Positions 51,875 through 59,553 of a stretch of DNA of 64,000 bases are shown here, in pieces. Each line of letters starts with the position of its first letter. Within the stretch, counting starts at the first letter, position 1. Source of the DNA: Candidatus Hydrogenedentota bacterium (GTDB taxonomy: Bacteria > Hydrogenedentota > Hydrogenedentia > Hydrogenedentales > JAGMZX01). The stretch is taken from positions 1-64,000 of the forward strand of contig JAKQEQ010000023.1 in the NCBI GenBank assembly GCA_029556545.1, in the 5' to 3' direction. A program made the translations under genes and the position numbers. The notes beneath the pieces were generated by a model. It ran no database searches and had not been told where the DNA came from. It saw nothing but the letters and a program-made list of their open reading frames with translations.

Positions 51875-52765
51875 TCATTCGGCCTTGACGGGCCGCGCGA
51901 AGACCGCGATGTTATTCCCGACCTTGCGCTCGATGCCGCGCTCGGGGACGGCCGCCCCCTCCGGCAGGTCGAACGGCAGCGGCACGTTCACGACGCGCGG
52001 CTCGGGATCGGCCACGACGAGGGTCGAGGAACCGCCGCCGTCGAGGTTGATCGCGTCCCGCGCGCCGTGGCGAAGCAAGGTCTCCGCCAATTCATGCGCC
52101 GTCATGCCGACGCTGTACTCCGGATGCCGTCCGTCCACCACGAGTAACAGCAGCGTGTTGTCCTTGGTCAGGCCGACTGCCGTGCGGGGGTGTCGCTTGC
52201 CTTCGGGCACGGTCGTGTTCTTGCCGTCCCGCACGATCCGAAGATTGCCGGCCACCGCGTTATATAGCGGTACGGACGGCCTGGACTCATAGCCGGTCGG
52301 CGCGGGGCTGGCCGGCTCGATGAACGTCACCGCGTTGTCCTTGCTGAAATTAACGCCGTACGGCAGGCCGCGGCTCCAGGGCGAATACTTGACGCCGTCG
52401 CTGACGGCAAGTCCGAGAACATCCGTGTGCGGTTCATTATCGTACGAGAAGAAACTCGCGTTAATACCGAGTTGCGCGCCCGTGCTCCCGACAAAGTCGC
52501 GGGTCGTCTCCGTCCACGTGTCGCGGGGTGCGTCGCCATTGGGCGCCGTGGTGGTAAACCGGAGTCCCGGCGCGGCAAGGTCAATCGAGACCAGGAAATA
52601 CGACAGTGGCTCGGGCGCCTCCTTGCGCACGTGGATCAGTCGGACGCCTTCGAAGAGTTCGCGCGATGCGTCGTGCGCACATGCGAAAACGGTCAGCAAG
52701 ATCGCCGTAGCGCAACACGCCGGTGCGCGCGGGAAGGACCGGCGGTTTGGATGAGGTGTTCGCAT
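51875..52765 (-). CDS. lipoprotein with phosphodiester glycosidase (NAGPA, DUF2233) domain
   Basis: A 296-residue protein with a Sec lipoprotein signal: AILLTVFACAHD places Cys at the end of a VFAC lipobox near residue 30. The rest is a NAGPA-type domain: LGINASFFSYDNEPHTD, KRHPRTAVGLTKDNTLLLLVVDGRH, MTAHELAETLLRHGARDAINLDGGGSSTLV are diagnostic. The human enzyme removes GlcNAc from a phosphodiester; bacterial members are thought to act on phosphodiester-linked sugars or wall polymers. A TACAAT box (52781-52776) ends only about 10 bp before the ATG, suggesting a very short leader. Confidence 0.87.
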   Translation of the reverse strand: MRTPHPNRRSFPRAPACCATAILLTVFACAHDASRELFEGVRLIHVRKEAPEPLSYFLVSIDLAAPGLRFTTTAPNGDAPRDTWTETTRDFVGSTGAQLGINASFFSYDNEPHTDVLGLAVSDGVKYSPWSRGLPYGVNFSKDNAVTFIEPASPAPTGYESRPSVPLYNAVAGNLRIVRDGKNTTVPEGKRHPRTAVGLTKDNTLLLLVVDGRHPEYSVGMTAHELAETLLRHGARDAINLDGGGSSTLVVADPEPRVVNVPLPFDLPEGAAVPERGIERKVGNNIAVFARPVKAE

Positions 52766-52958
52766 GTCGTGACCTATTGTACGCGAAATCCGGCGGCGGG
52801 TGCGCGTGATGCCCGCCCTTCGAAATACGCTACTACTCGTGGGTGTTTGACCAGTGAGGCTTGTACGGCAAGAGGCAGCGCACCCTGAATCGGGCGTTCG
52901 GAAAACTGTCTCATCTTCCCGAACTTCCGGGGCAATCGAGAGAGGAGATTCAAGACAA

Positions 52959-54653
52959 ATGGTTCGTTTACAGCTTATTGGGACGTCGTTACTTCGGGGA
53001 CTGGTCACGCTTGGATCCGTTATCGGGACATCGTTGGCGTCCGGTTGCGCCACCTCCGGCCAGCCGCCGGTGGCCGCGCAAGGACCCGGCGACAGGGGAA
53101 TGCGGTCGTTTCAAATCTCGACGGCTTCGTCCGCGGCGCAACAGGCCTTCGATGAGGGGCTGTTGCTGACATACGCGTTCAATCACGGGGCCGCGGAGCG
53201 CGCGTATCGGCGCGCGGCGGCGCTGGACCCCGATTGCGCCATGGCGTGGTGGGGCGTGGCGCTGGTGAATGGCCCGCATATCAACTACCCGATGGTCCCG
53301 CCGGAAAAGGCGGCAATCGCGTGGGAAGCGCTCGGGAAAGCGCGGGACCTTGCCGCGAACGCCGGTGCGCGAGACCGGGCGCTCATCGACGCGCTGAGTA
53401 CGCGGTACGCGGAGCAGGAGCCGGAAGACCGGCGGCCGCTGGACGAAGCATACGCCGGGGCGATGCGCGCGGTCTTCGACGCGTATCCGAACGACGTCGA
53501 TGTGGCGACCCTCTTCGCCGAGGCCCTTATGGACCTGCGTCCGTGGGACTTATGGACCCTGGACGGCCAGCCCCAGCCGGGAACCGAGGAGATCGTTGCG
53601 ATCCTGGAGCACGCGATGGCGTTGAATCCGGCCCATCCGGGGGCGACCCACTATTACATCCACGCGGTGGAAGCATCGCCGACGCCCGAGCGGGCGGTTC
53701 CCGCCGCGGACAGCCTGCGCGACGTGGCGCGCCGCCTCGGGCCGGCCGCGACCCACCTGGTCCACATGCCTTCGCACATCTATGCCCGCGTCGGGCGCTG
53801 GCGGGACGCTGCGGACGCCAACTTCGCGGCAATGCAATCGAATATTGCATTCCGCGCCGCCAATCCGCGGCCTGGCTTCTTTGCGCTTTACATGATCCAT
53901 AACGAACATTTCTTCGCATACACGGCCATGATGCGAGGGCGCCGCGCGGAGGCGCTCGAGGCCGCGCGCAACATGGTGGCCGCCGTGCCGGACGATTTTC
54001 TGGAAGATTTCGCGCCCTTCGCCGACGGCTTCATGATCTTTCCTTCGGAAGTCCTGATGCGGTTCGGCCAGTGGGACGAGATACTTGAAGAACCGGAACC
54101 GCCGGAGGGCCTCCCGCTCTCCCGCGCCTTGTGGCGGTTCACCCGCGCCATTGCGCTAAGCGCCCTCGGCAGGCTCGACGAGGCCGATCGCGAGCGCAAG
54201 GCGTTTCACGAGGCCGCCGCGCTGGTGCCATCGGAATGGGCCTTCGGCAACAACGCCGCGTCGGATATTCTGGCCGTGGCCTCCGCCACGCTGGACGGGG
54301 AAATCGCGGCCCAGCGCAACGAGTTCGATACAGCCGTCACGCATCTGCGCGAGGCCGTGCGGCTTCAGGACAGCCTCCGCTACGACGAACCCCCGGACTG
54401 GATTCAGCCGGTCCGCCACACCCTCGGCGCCGTGCTCCTGAAAGCCAGTAGGCACGCCGAAGCCGAGGCAGTGTACCGCGAAGACCTCGCGCAGTATCCC
54501 GAGAATGGCTGGTCCCTGTATGGCCTGAGTCGCGCGCTTCGGCTGCAGCACAAGGACGCGGAGGCCGCCGTCGCCCATCAGCGGTTCGAGAAAGCCTGGG
54601 CCGACGCGGACACCCCGATGCTGTCGTCGTGCCTGTGCCTGCCGGGCGCGTGA
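52959..54653 (+). CDS. TPR-repeat lipoprotein
   Basis: A 564-residue protein with a lipoprotein signal (LLRGLVTLGSVIGTSLASGC; lipobox LASGC, Cys near residue 30). Tetratricopeptide helices start with GLLLTYAFNHGAAERAYRRAAALDPDCAMAWWGVAL and recur to the end (HAEAEAVYREDLAQYPENGWSLYGLSRAL). The middle has HPGATHYYIHAVEASPTPERAVPAADSL, a pattern I have seen in secreted proteins annotated as TPR proteins near redox enzymes. TPR domains bind other proteins; no catalytic motif is seen. A GAGAGGAG ribosome site precedes the ATG at 52959. The C-terminus contains a Cys pair (SSCLCLPG). Confidence 0.82.
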   Translation: MVRLQLIGTSLLRGLVTLGSVIGTSLASGCATSGQPPVAAQGPGDRGMRSFQISTASSAAQQAFDEGLLLTYAFNHGAAERAYRRAAALDPDCAMAWWGVALVNGPHINYPMVPPEKAAIAWEALGKARDLAANAGARDRALIDALSTRYAEQEPEDRRPLDEAYAGAMRAVFDAYPNDVDVATLFAEALMDLRPWDLWTLDGQPQPGTEEIVAILEHAMALNPAHPGATHYYIHAVEASPTPERAVPAADSLRDVARRLGPAATHLVHMPSHIYARVGRWRDAADANFAAMQSNIAFRAANPRPGFFALYMIHNEHFFAYTAMMRGRRAEALEAARNMVAAVPDDFLEDFAPFADGFMIFPSEVLMRFGQWDEILEEPEPPEGLPLSRALWRFTRAIALSALGRLDEADRERKAFHEAAALVPSEWAFGNNAASDILAVASATLDGEIAAQRNEFDTAVTHLREAVRLQDSLRYDEPPDWIQPVRHTLGAVLLKASRHAEAEAVYREDLAQYPENGWSLYGLSRALRLQHKDAEAAVAHQRFEKAWADADTPMLSSCLCLPGA

Positions 54654-54669
54654 CGGGAATGCAAGGGCC

Positions 54670-54688
54670 GTCCACGTTCGCCGTGGAC
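54670..54688 (+). terminator. possible hairpin after the TPR gene
   Basis: GTCCACG and CGTGGAC form a 7-bp stem with a TTCGC loop, 17 bp after the stop. No T-run follows, so termination is uncertain. Confidence 0.3.
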
Positions 54689-54763
54689 GTCTTGGCCCCG
54701 CTCGTCAAGCCTCGGCGCGGCTAACCCGGCGAAGCTTCGCCTCGCCCAAATCGACCCCTTCCG

Positions 54764-54772
54764 TGCTATAAT
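54764..54772 (+). promoter_or_regulatory. extended -10 promoter with consensus TATAAT
   Basis: TGC precedes a perfect TATAAT (54767-54772). Transcription of the S15-type hydrolase gene would start near 54779, giving a leader of about 32 nt. No -35 box is seen, as expected for the extended -10 class. Confidence 0.6.
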
Positions 54773-54810
54773 GGCGTTTCTCCTGTTCATCGAGACAAAG
54801 AAGAAAGTCC

Positions 54811-57018
54811 ATGCGCGGTATCCGGGAGCTTGGGGTGTTCCTGTGTGCGCTTGGCGCGCTGAGCGCGCCCGCTCACGCGGAATTCCTCGGCTCGTTCATG
54901 ATGCCCGCGGACGACGGAACCCTCCTGCACACCCGCGTCTACGTGCCCCTCGTCGGCGGGCCGCCGCCGCCCATGCTGCTCGGCCGCACGCCGTACGCCT
55001 ATTTCGCCGAGGAAGGCGACTGGTCCCCCTATGGCATCGGCTTCGCCCAGCAGGCGACCCGGGGCCAGTGGGACAGCGAGGGTGAATACGCGCCCTTCGA
55101 ACGTGACGGGCCGGACGGGCGGGTCTTCGCCGTGTGGGCGCCGCAACAGCCCTGGTGCAACGGGCGCGTCGGTTTCTTCGCGGGCTCGGGCAAGGGCGCG
55201 CTCACGGCGCTCTCGCTGCCGGCAACCTCGAATCTCGCGTGCTTCATCCTACGGCCCACGCCCACCGACATCGGCGACGAATTCATCTATCAGGGCGGCG
55301 TCTATCGCAAAGCCGTGCACGACATCTGGCTCAACCAGGAGGCGATCAACGCCCCTTATCTCGAAGCCCGCTGGCGCGCGCATCCCCCAAACGATCCTTA
55401 CTGGGAACAGTTCGCCGTGTCCTCGCGCGCTCACGAAGTAACCGCGCCCGGCCTGCATATCGGAGGATATTACGATATCGTCGAGCACGGCACCCTGAAA
55501 TTCTTCATCGCCTGCCAGTATCGCGGCGGACCGGGCGCCCGCGGCGCACAGCGGCTCGTCATGCGCGCCACAGCCCACGCGAAGTACGACTTCCTCGAAG
55601 GACTAACCTTCGACTTCCACCCCAACTACCTCGATATCGATCCCTTCACCTTCGAACGCGACTTCGCCCTCCACTACCTTCGCGATATCGACACCGGCGT
55701 CCTCGAGGGCCCGCCCGTGGTCTATTACACCGTCGGCGACGACCAACACCACGACGGCCTGGGATGGGAATGGCGCACCGCCCTCCGCTGGCCGCCGCTC
55801 CCGCCCCGGAAGACCTGGTTCCATCTCCACCCGGACGGCCTGCTCGACGTCGCGCCGCCCATCGCGGAGTCGGGCAGCCGCAACTTCCACTACGATCCCG
55901 CGAACCCCGTGCCGAGCCTCGGCGGCCAGAATATCAAGGCGTCCGACCGCGAAAGTCCTTCGGCCCAAGCCAAGATAGCGTACGGACCTTATGACCAGAA
56001 CGACATCGGGCCGCGCGACGACGTGCTCCGCTTCTACTCGGCCCCGCTTGCCGAACCGCTCGAAGCCACCGGAAACTTCCGGGTGCGCCTTTACGTGGGC
56101 AGTGATGCGTCAGACACCGATTTCACGGCCAAGGTGGTCGATGCATATCCCGAGGGCGATGGCCGCGAAATCCTGGTGTTGGACGGCATCCAGCGCGTGA
56201 AATATCGCGGCGGCCGCGGCGTGGAACCCCAATACATCGCTCCAGGCGAGGTGGTCGAGCTTGATATCGACCTCGGCGACACCAGTTGGATCTTCAATAC
56301 GGGCCATCGCCTCGGCCTCCACGTATCGAGCAGCAATTACCCCCGCTTCGACGTGAACCCGAACAACGGCGACGATATCCCCGGCCTGCACCCGGCGCAG
56401 GTGGCGCACAATTTCGTCTTTACCAACGCGCTGCGCCCGAGCGCCCTCGCGGTCCCCGTGCGTATGCCGGATGCAGATAGCGACGCCGACGGCCGCGCCG
56501 ACGAGCAGGAATGGGACAGCCCGGACGGCGATATGGACGGCGACGGCGTCCCGGACGAAGTCGAGTTCTACTGTTGGCCGGGCCTCGACCCCTTCAACCC
56601 GGACACCGACGGCGACGGCTGGAACGACGGCGCGGAAGTGGCCGCGTTCACCCTGCCGACCGATCCCGAATCCTACCCCGGCGCGCCCACCGAGCCCCGG
56701 CACGCCGCGGATGTCAACGTCAACCTTCTCATCGAACTTCCCGAACTCTTGCGCGTCATTCAGTTCCTTAATTCCGGCGGCTACCACTGCGCCGGCGCGG
56801 AGGTGACGGAGGACGGCTACGTACCGGGGCCCGGCGACAACCACGCCTGCCCGCCCCACGATGCCGACTACATGGACGGCCCCGATTGGCGAATCATTGT
56901 CAGTGAGTTATTGCGCGTCATTCAGTTCTACAACTCCGGCGGTTACTATCCCTGCCTGACGGACGACACGGAAGACCGCTACTGCCCCGGCCCAAGGCCT
57001 GGAATACCTCTCTTATAG
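54811..57018 (+). CDS. secreted S15/CocE-type hydrolase with calcium-binding repeats and dockerin-like C-terminus
   Basis: A 735-residue exported protein. A signal peptide (LGVFLCALGALSAPAHA) precedes an X-Pro dipeptidyl-peptidase/CocE-type hydrolase (about 25-550), with GRVFAVWAPQQPWCNGRVGFFAGSGKG at the nucleophile position and a C-terminal jelly roll (VELDIDLGDTSWIFNTGHRLGLHVSSSNYPRFDVN). The nucleophile motif reads AGSGKG instead of the usual GxSYxG, so activity is uncertain. Residues about 550-620 hold thrombospondin-3-type calcium loops (DADSDADGRADE, DGDMDGDGVPDE, DTDGDGWNDG). The last 95 residues contain two copies of an ELLRVIQF(Y/L)NSGGY module. It may be tethered or sorted to the surface by this end. 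Confidence 0.78.
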   Translation: MRGIRELGVFLCALGALSAPAHAEFLGSFMMPADDGTLLHTRVYVPLVGGPPPPMLLGRTPYAYFAEEGDWSPYGIGFAQQATRGQWDSEGEYAPFERDGPDGRVFAVWAPQQPWCNGRVGFFAGSGKGALTALSLPATSNLACFILRPTPTDIGDEFIYQGGVYRKAVHDIWLNQEAINAPYLEARWRAHPPNDPYWEQFAVSSRAHEVTAPGLHIGGYYDIVEHGTLKFFIACQYRGGPGARGAQRLVMRATAHAKYDFLEGLTFDFHPNYLDIDPFTFERDFALHYLRDIDTGVLEGPPVVYYTVGDDQHHDGLGWEWRTALRWPPLPPRKTWFHLHPDGLLDVAPPIAESGSRNFHYDPANPVPSLGGQNIKASDRESPSAQAKIAYGPYDQNDIGPRDDVLRFYSAPLAEPLEATGNFRVRLYVGSDASDTDFTAKVVDAYPEGDGREILVLDGIQRVKYRGGRGVEPQYIAPGEVVELDIDLGDTSWIFNTGHRLGLHVSSSNYPRFDVNPNNGDDIPGLHPAQVAHNFVFTNALRPSALAVPVRMPDADSDADGRADEQEWDSPDGDMDGDGVPDEVEFYCWPGLDPFNPDTDGDGWNDGAEVAAFTLPTDPESYPGAPTEPRHAADVNVNLLIELPELLRVIQFLNSGGYHCAGAEVTEDGYVPGPGDNHACPPHDADYMDGPDWRIIVSELLRVIQFYNSGGYYPCLTDDTEDRYCPGPRPGIPLL

Positions 57019-57049
57019 GAGACAATACTCTCTGCTTGTACTCGTTCTT

Positions 57050-57113
57050 ATTCGTGCAATTCGTGTGATTCGTGGTAACAAAGAAGACCGCGAGTCACAC
57101 GAATTGCACGAAT
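57050..57113. repeat. 19-bp perfect inverted repeat between convergent genes
   Basis: Arms 57050-57068 and 57095-57113 are exact complements (left arm begins ATTCGTGCAATTCG), with a 26-nt loop. It lies between the S15 hydrolase and glycosyltransferase stops and could fold as a terminator for both. The internal TTCGTG repetition suggests a mobile intergenic repeat. Confidence 0.75.
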
Positions 57114-57124
57114 TGGACGTGCGG

Positions 57125-58030
57125 CTACTCACGATCGGCACTTCGCTTCGCCTTTCGCGCCCGGTGCCGCGACAACGCCTCGCGCACAAGCCGCCACGGC
57201 TCCATCACCACCGCTGCGGGCCGGTACACAAGCCGCACCGGCTCGCCCTCCCGCGCAAAGGCCTCGTTCAGGACCGGCATAATCACCCGCAGCCAGAACT
57301 TGTCGAAACCGTACCGGTCCTTACGGCCCGCGTTCCTCTCATGATCGCGCCATGTCCCGAGCGCTTCCGGATTGGAATATAAGGGCCCCCGCAAGCAGGC
57401 CATCCGCGTCAGATAGGCATCGGGGCATGCGCGCAACGCGGACGGGATCGGTCCGATGTCGCGAAGCACCGCCGTGCGCCACATGAGCCCGGACGTCGGA
57501 ACGAAGACCGAGAACACGTCCTGCCGCAGCGCGAGGTTGACCGTGCCCAGCGTCCGCCATATGGCCGCAAGATCGCCGCTCAGAAGCAGCGGCTTGTCCA
57601 CGCCGCCCGAATGACGGGCCAACTGGTGTTGATACACCCCCCCGTCCGGCAGGCGCTCCGCAAACGCCGCCATGCGCGCCACCTTGTCCCGCGACCAGTA
57701 ATCGTCACTGTCCAAGGTGCAGATGTACCGTCCCTTGGCTAACGCGAAGCCCGCGTTGAGCGCGGCCGCCTGCCCACGATTCTCCTGAAAGACGGGCGTC
57801 GCCGGGATCGACGCCGAGCGCAGCTTCTCCTCGATGATCTCGCGCGATCGGTCGCTCGATCCGTCGTCAACGACCACTAGTTCGATCGGGCGATACGTTT
57901 GTTCGAATACGCTGTCGAGCGCCTGCCCCAGGAAATCCGCGTAGTTGTAGCTGCTGAGCACCACGGTAACCAGCGGTCCTTCCGCGATGGGGCATGAAGC
58001 CGGTTCTTCGACGTCGCCGAGACTCATCAT
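57125..58030 (-). CDS. family 2 glycosyltransferase
   Basis: A 301-residue GT-A fold glycosyltransferase. The nucleotide-binding part is LVTVVLSSYNYADFLGQALDSVFEQTYRP, then ELVVVDDGSSDRSREII, QENRGQAAALNAGF and the DxD-type motif CTLDSDDYW. It would use a nucleotide sugar to build a surface glycan. The start is uncertain: a reading from 58084 adds 18 residues, but an extended -10 (58075-58083) overlaps that start, so the ATG at 58030 is preferred. The ribosome site is weak in both cases. It is divergent from the oxidoreductase gene. Confidence 0.88.
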   Translation of the reverse strand: MMSLGDVEEPASCPIAEGPLVTVVLSSYNYADFLGQALDSVFEQTYRPIELVVVDDGSSDRSREIIEEKLRSASIPATPVFQENRGQAAALNAGFALAKGRYICTLDSDDYWSRDKVARMAAFAERLPDGGVYQHQLARHSGGVDKPLLLSGDLAAIWRTLGTVNLALRQDVFSVFVPTSGLMWRTAVLRDIGPIPSALRACPDAYLTRMACLRGPLYSNPEALGTWRDHERNAGRKDRYGFDKFWLRVIMPVLNEAFAREGEPVRLVYRPAAVVMEPWRLVREALSRHRARKAKRSADRE

Positions 58031-58074
58031 TGCTATTCCAAAGTCGCCGCCGGTCAGGCGCCGGGACAGGACGT

Positions 58075-58083
58075 AGTCTATCA
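58075..58083 (-). promoter_or_regulatory. extended -10 promoter of the glycosyltransferase gene
   Basis: TGA precedes TAGACT on the minus strand (TAGACT 58080-58075). Transcription would start near 58068, 38 nt before the ATG at 58030. This decides against the longer reading frame. Confidence 0.45.
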
Positions 58084-58199
58084 TGGGTGTCCGGCGGTTT
58101 CCTCTCGGGACGACGGGAATGGGCTTTATTTCGCCGCCGAAATCCTGTACCGTGGCGGGCCGGGTCGCGCGTAAACGCGGGATACAGGGAGTGCAGCTT

Positions 58200-59543
58200 A
58201 TGAAACGCGGGGAGCGAATTAACCCTCACCCTGACCCTCTCCCACAGGGAGAGGGAAGGCAGATAGATCGAAGGCGATTCCTACAGCGTGTGGGGCATGG
58301 CGTTGCGGGCGCGGCGGCGACGACGCTGTTGGGCGGAGGCAAGGCGCGGGCGGCGCGCGTCGGGCCGAATGAGCAGGTGGGCATTGCGGTCATCGGCAAC
58401 GGCGGCATGGGCACGCGCCACATCGAGGCCTTGGCCGTGAATGATCAGTGTCGCCTGGTGGCTGTGTGCGACGTGGCGAAGTCGCGTTACATGAACGCCA
58501 TCGACAAGGTGAAGGAACTCTCGGATCAACAGCCCTCGGGCTATCAGGACTTTCGGCGCGTGCTCGACCGGCCCGACGTGGACGCCGTCTTCGTGGTGAC
58601 GCCGGACCATTGGCATCCGCTGCTCACCATCCTTGCCTGTCAGGCGGGGAAGGACGTCTACGTCGAGAAGCCGGTCTGCACGACCATCGAGGAAGGACGG
58701 GCGATGGTGAACGCGGCGCGCCGCTATGGCCGCGTGGTCCAGGCCGGAACGCAGCAACGCTCGATGCCGGTGTTCCAGAAGGCAGTCGAACTCGTACACA
58801 GCGGACGTCTTGGCCGGGTCATGACCGCGAGCGCATGGGTAGGCGTGAACGATTGGGGCGTCGGCGAGACGCCCCAGGACCCGCCCGAAGGCCTGGACTG
58901 GGACCTGTGGCTCGGGCCCGCGCCGTGGGCGCCCTATTCGCCGGAGCGGTTCGGCGGCTTTATGGGCTGGCACGATTACGCGCGGGGTGGTCAACTCACG
59001 AACTGGGGCGTGCACCTCATGGACATCGTCCACTGGGGCATACGCGCGGACCGGCCCCTCTCGGTTCAGGCGCTGGGTGGGAGCTATCGCCGAGCCCCCG
59101 GCGCGGACAACTACGAAACCATCGAGGCGCTCTTTGAGTATCCCGGCTGCAACGTGACGTGGGAGCAGCGCCACCAGAACACCCACGGCGACAAGGGTTA
59201 CGGCATCAGTTTCCATGGCACGGACGGCGTGCTCTTCGTGGACCGCGGCACGTTCAAGGTGCGGCCCGCCGACCTGGGCATCGAGGAATACGTCGGGGAA
59301 CCGGAAAAAAGTTGGGCGAACCCGCCGCATCACAATAATTTCTTCGAATGCGTGCGCACGCGCGGCACGCCCGCCGCGGATATCGAGCAGGGCTTCCGCT
59401 CGACGGCGGCGGTGCTGCTCGCGGGTATCGCGCTCAAGGTGCGCCGCCGTCTCGAATGGGACGGCAAGGCGGAGCGGTTCCTGAACGACGAGCAGGCGAA
59501 TCGCCATCTGGCGCGCGCGTACCGCGCGCCGTGGCATTTGTAG
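58200..59543 (+). CDS. Tat-exported Gfo/Idh/MocA-family oxidoreductase
   Basis: A 447-residue NAD(P)-dependent oxidoreductase. A twin-arginine signal (DRRRFLQRVGHGVAGAAATTLLGGG) precedes the Rossmann domain (VGIAVIGNGGMGTRHIEAL) with the family motif DVYVEKPVCTT (EKP) and the substrate domain (GGQLTNWGVHLMDIVHW). It would act in the periplasm on a sugar or cyclitol with a bound cofactor. The N-terminus before the RRR box is unusual: codons for NPHPDPLPQGEG come from a palindromic DNA repeat (58235-58255) inserted in frame. No other start codon lies between that repeat and the Tat box, so the repeat must be translated. Confidence 0.88.
   Translation: MKRGERINPHPDPLPQGEGRQIDRRRFLQRVGHGVAGAAATTLLGGGKARAARVGPNEQVGIAVIGNGGMGTRHIEALAVNDQCRLVAVCDVAKSRYMNAIDKVKELSDQQPSGYQDFRRVLDRPDVDAVFVVTPDHWHPLLTILACQAGKDVYVEKPVCTTIEEGRAMVNAARRYGRVVQAGTQQRSMPVFQKAVELVHSGRLGRVMTASAWVGVNDWGVGETPQDPPEGLDWDLWLGPAPWAPYSPERFGGFMGWHDYARGGQLTNWGVHLMDIVHWGIRADRPLSVQALGGSYRRAPGADNYETIEALFEYPGCNVTWEQRHQNTHGDKGYGISFHGTDGVLFVDRGTFKVRPADLGIEEYVGEPEKSWANPPHHNNFFECVRTRGTPAADIEQGFRSTAAVLLAGIALKVRRRLEWDGKAERFLNDEQANRHLARAYRAPWHL
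58235..58255. repeat. palindromic repeat within the Tat leader coding region
   Basis: CCCTCTCCC and GGGAGAGGG with an ACA loop form a perfect 9-bp stem, preceded by AACCCTCACCCTGA. This is a widespread dispersed bacterial repeat that yields HPDPLPQGEG-like peptides when translated. Here it sits in frame between the start codon and the twin-arginine motif. Confidence 0.8.
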
Positions 59544-59553
59544 GAGCGGCAAC

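Noticed and set aside
58222-58260. HPDPLPQGEG as a conserved protein motif
   Set aside because: It is the translation of a dispersed palindromic DNA repeat, not a protein feature.
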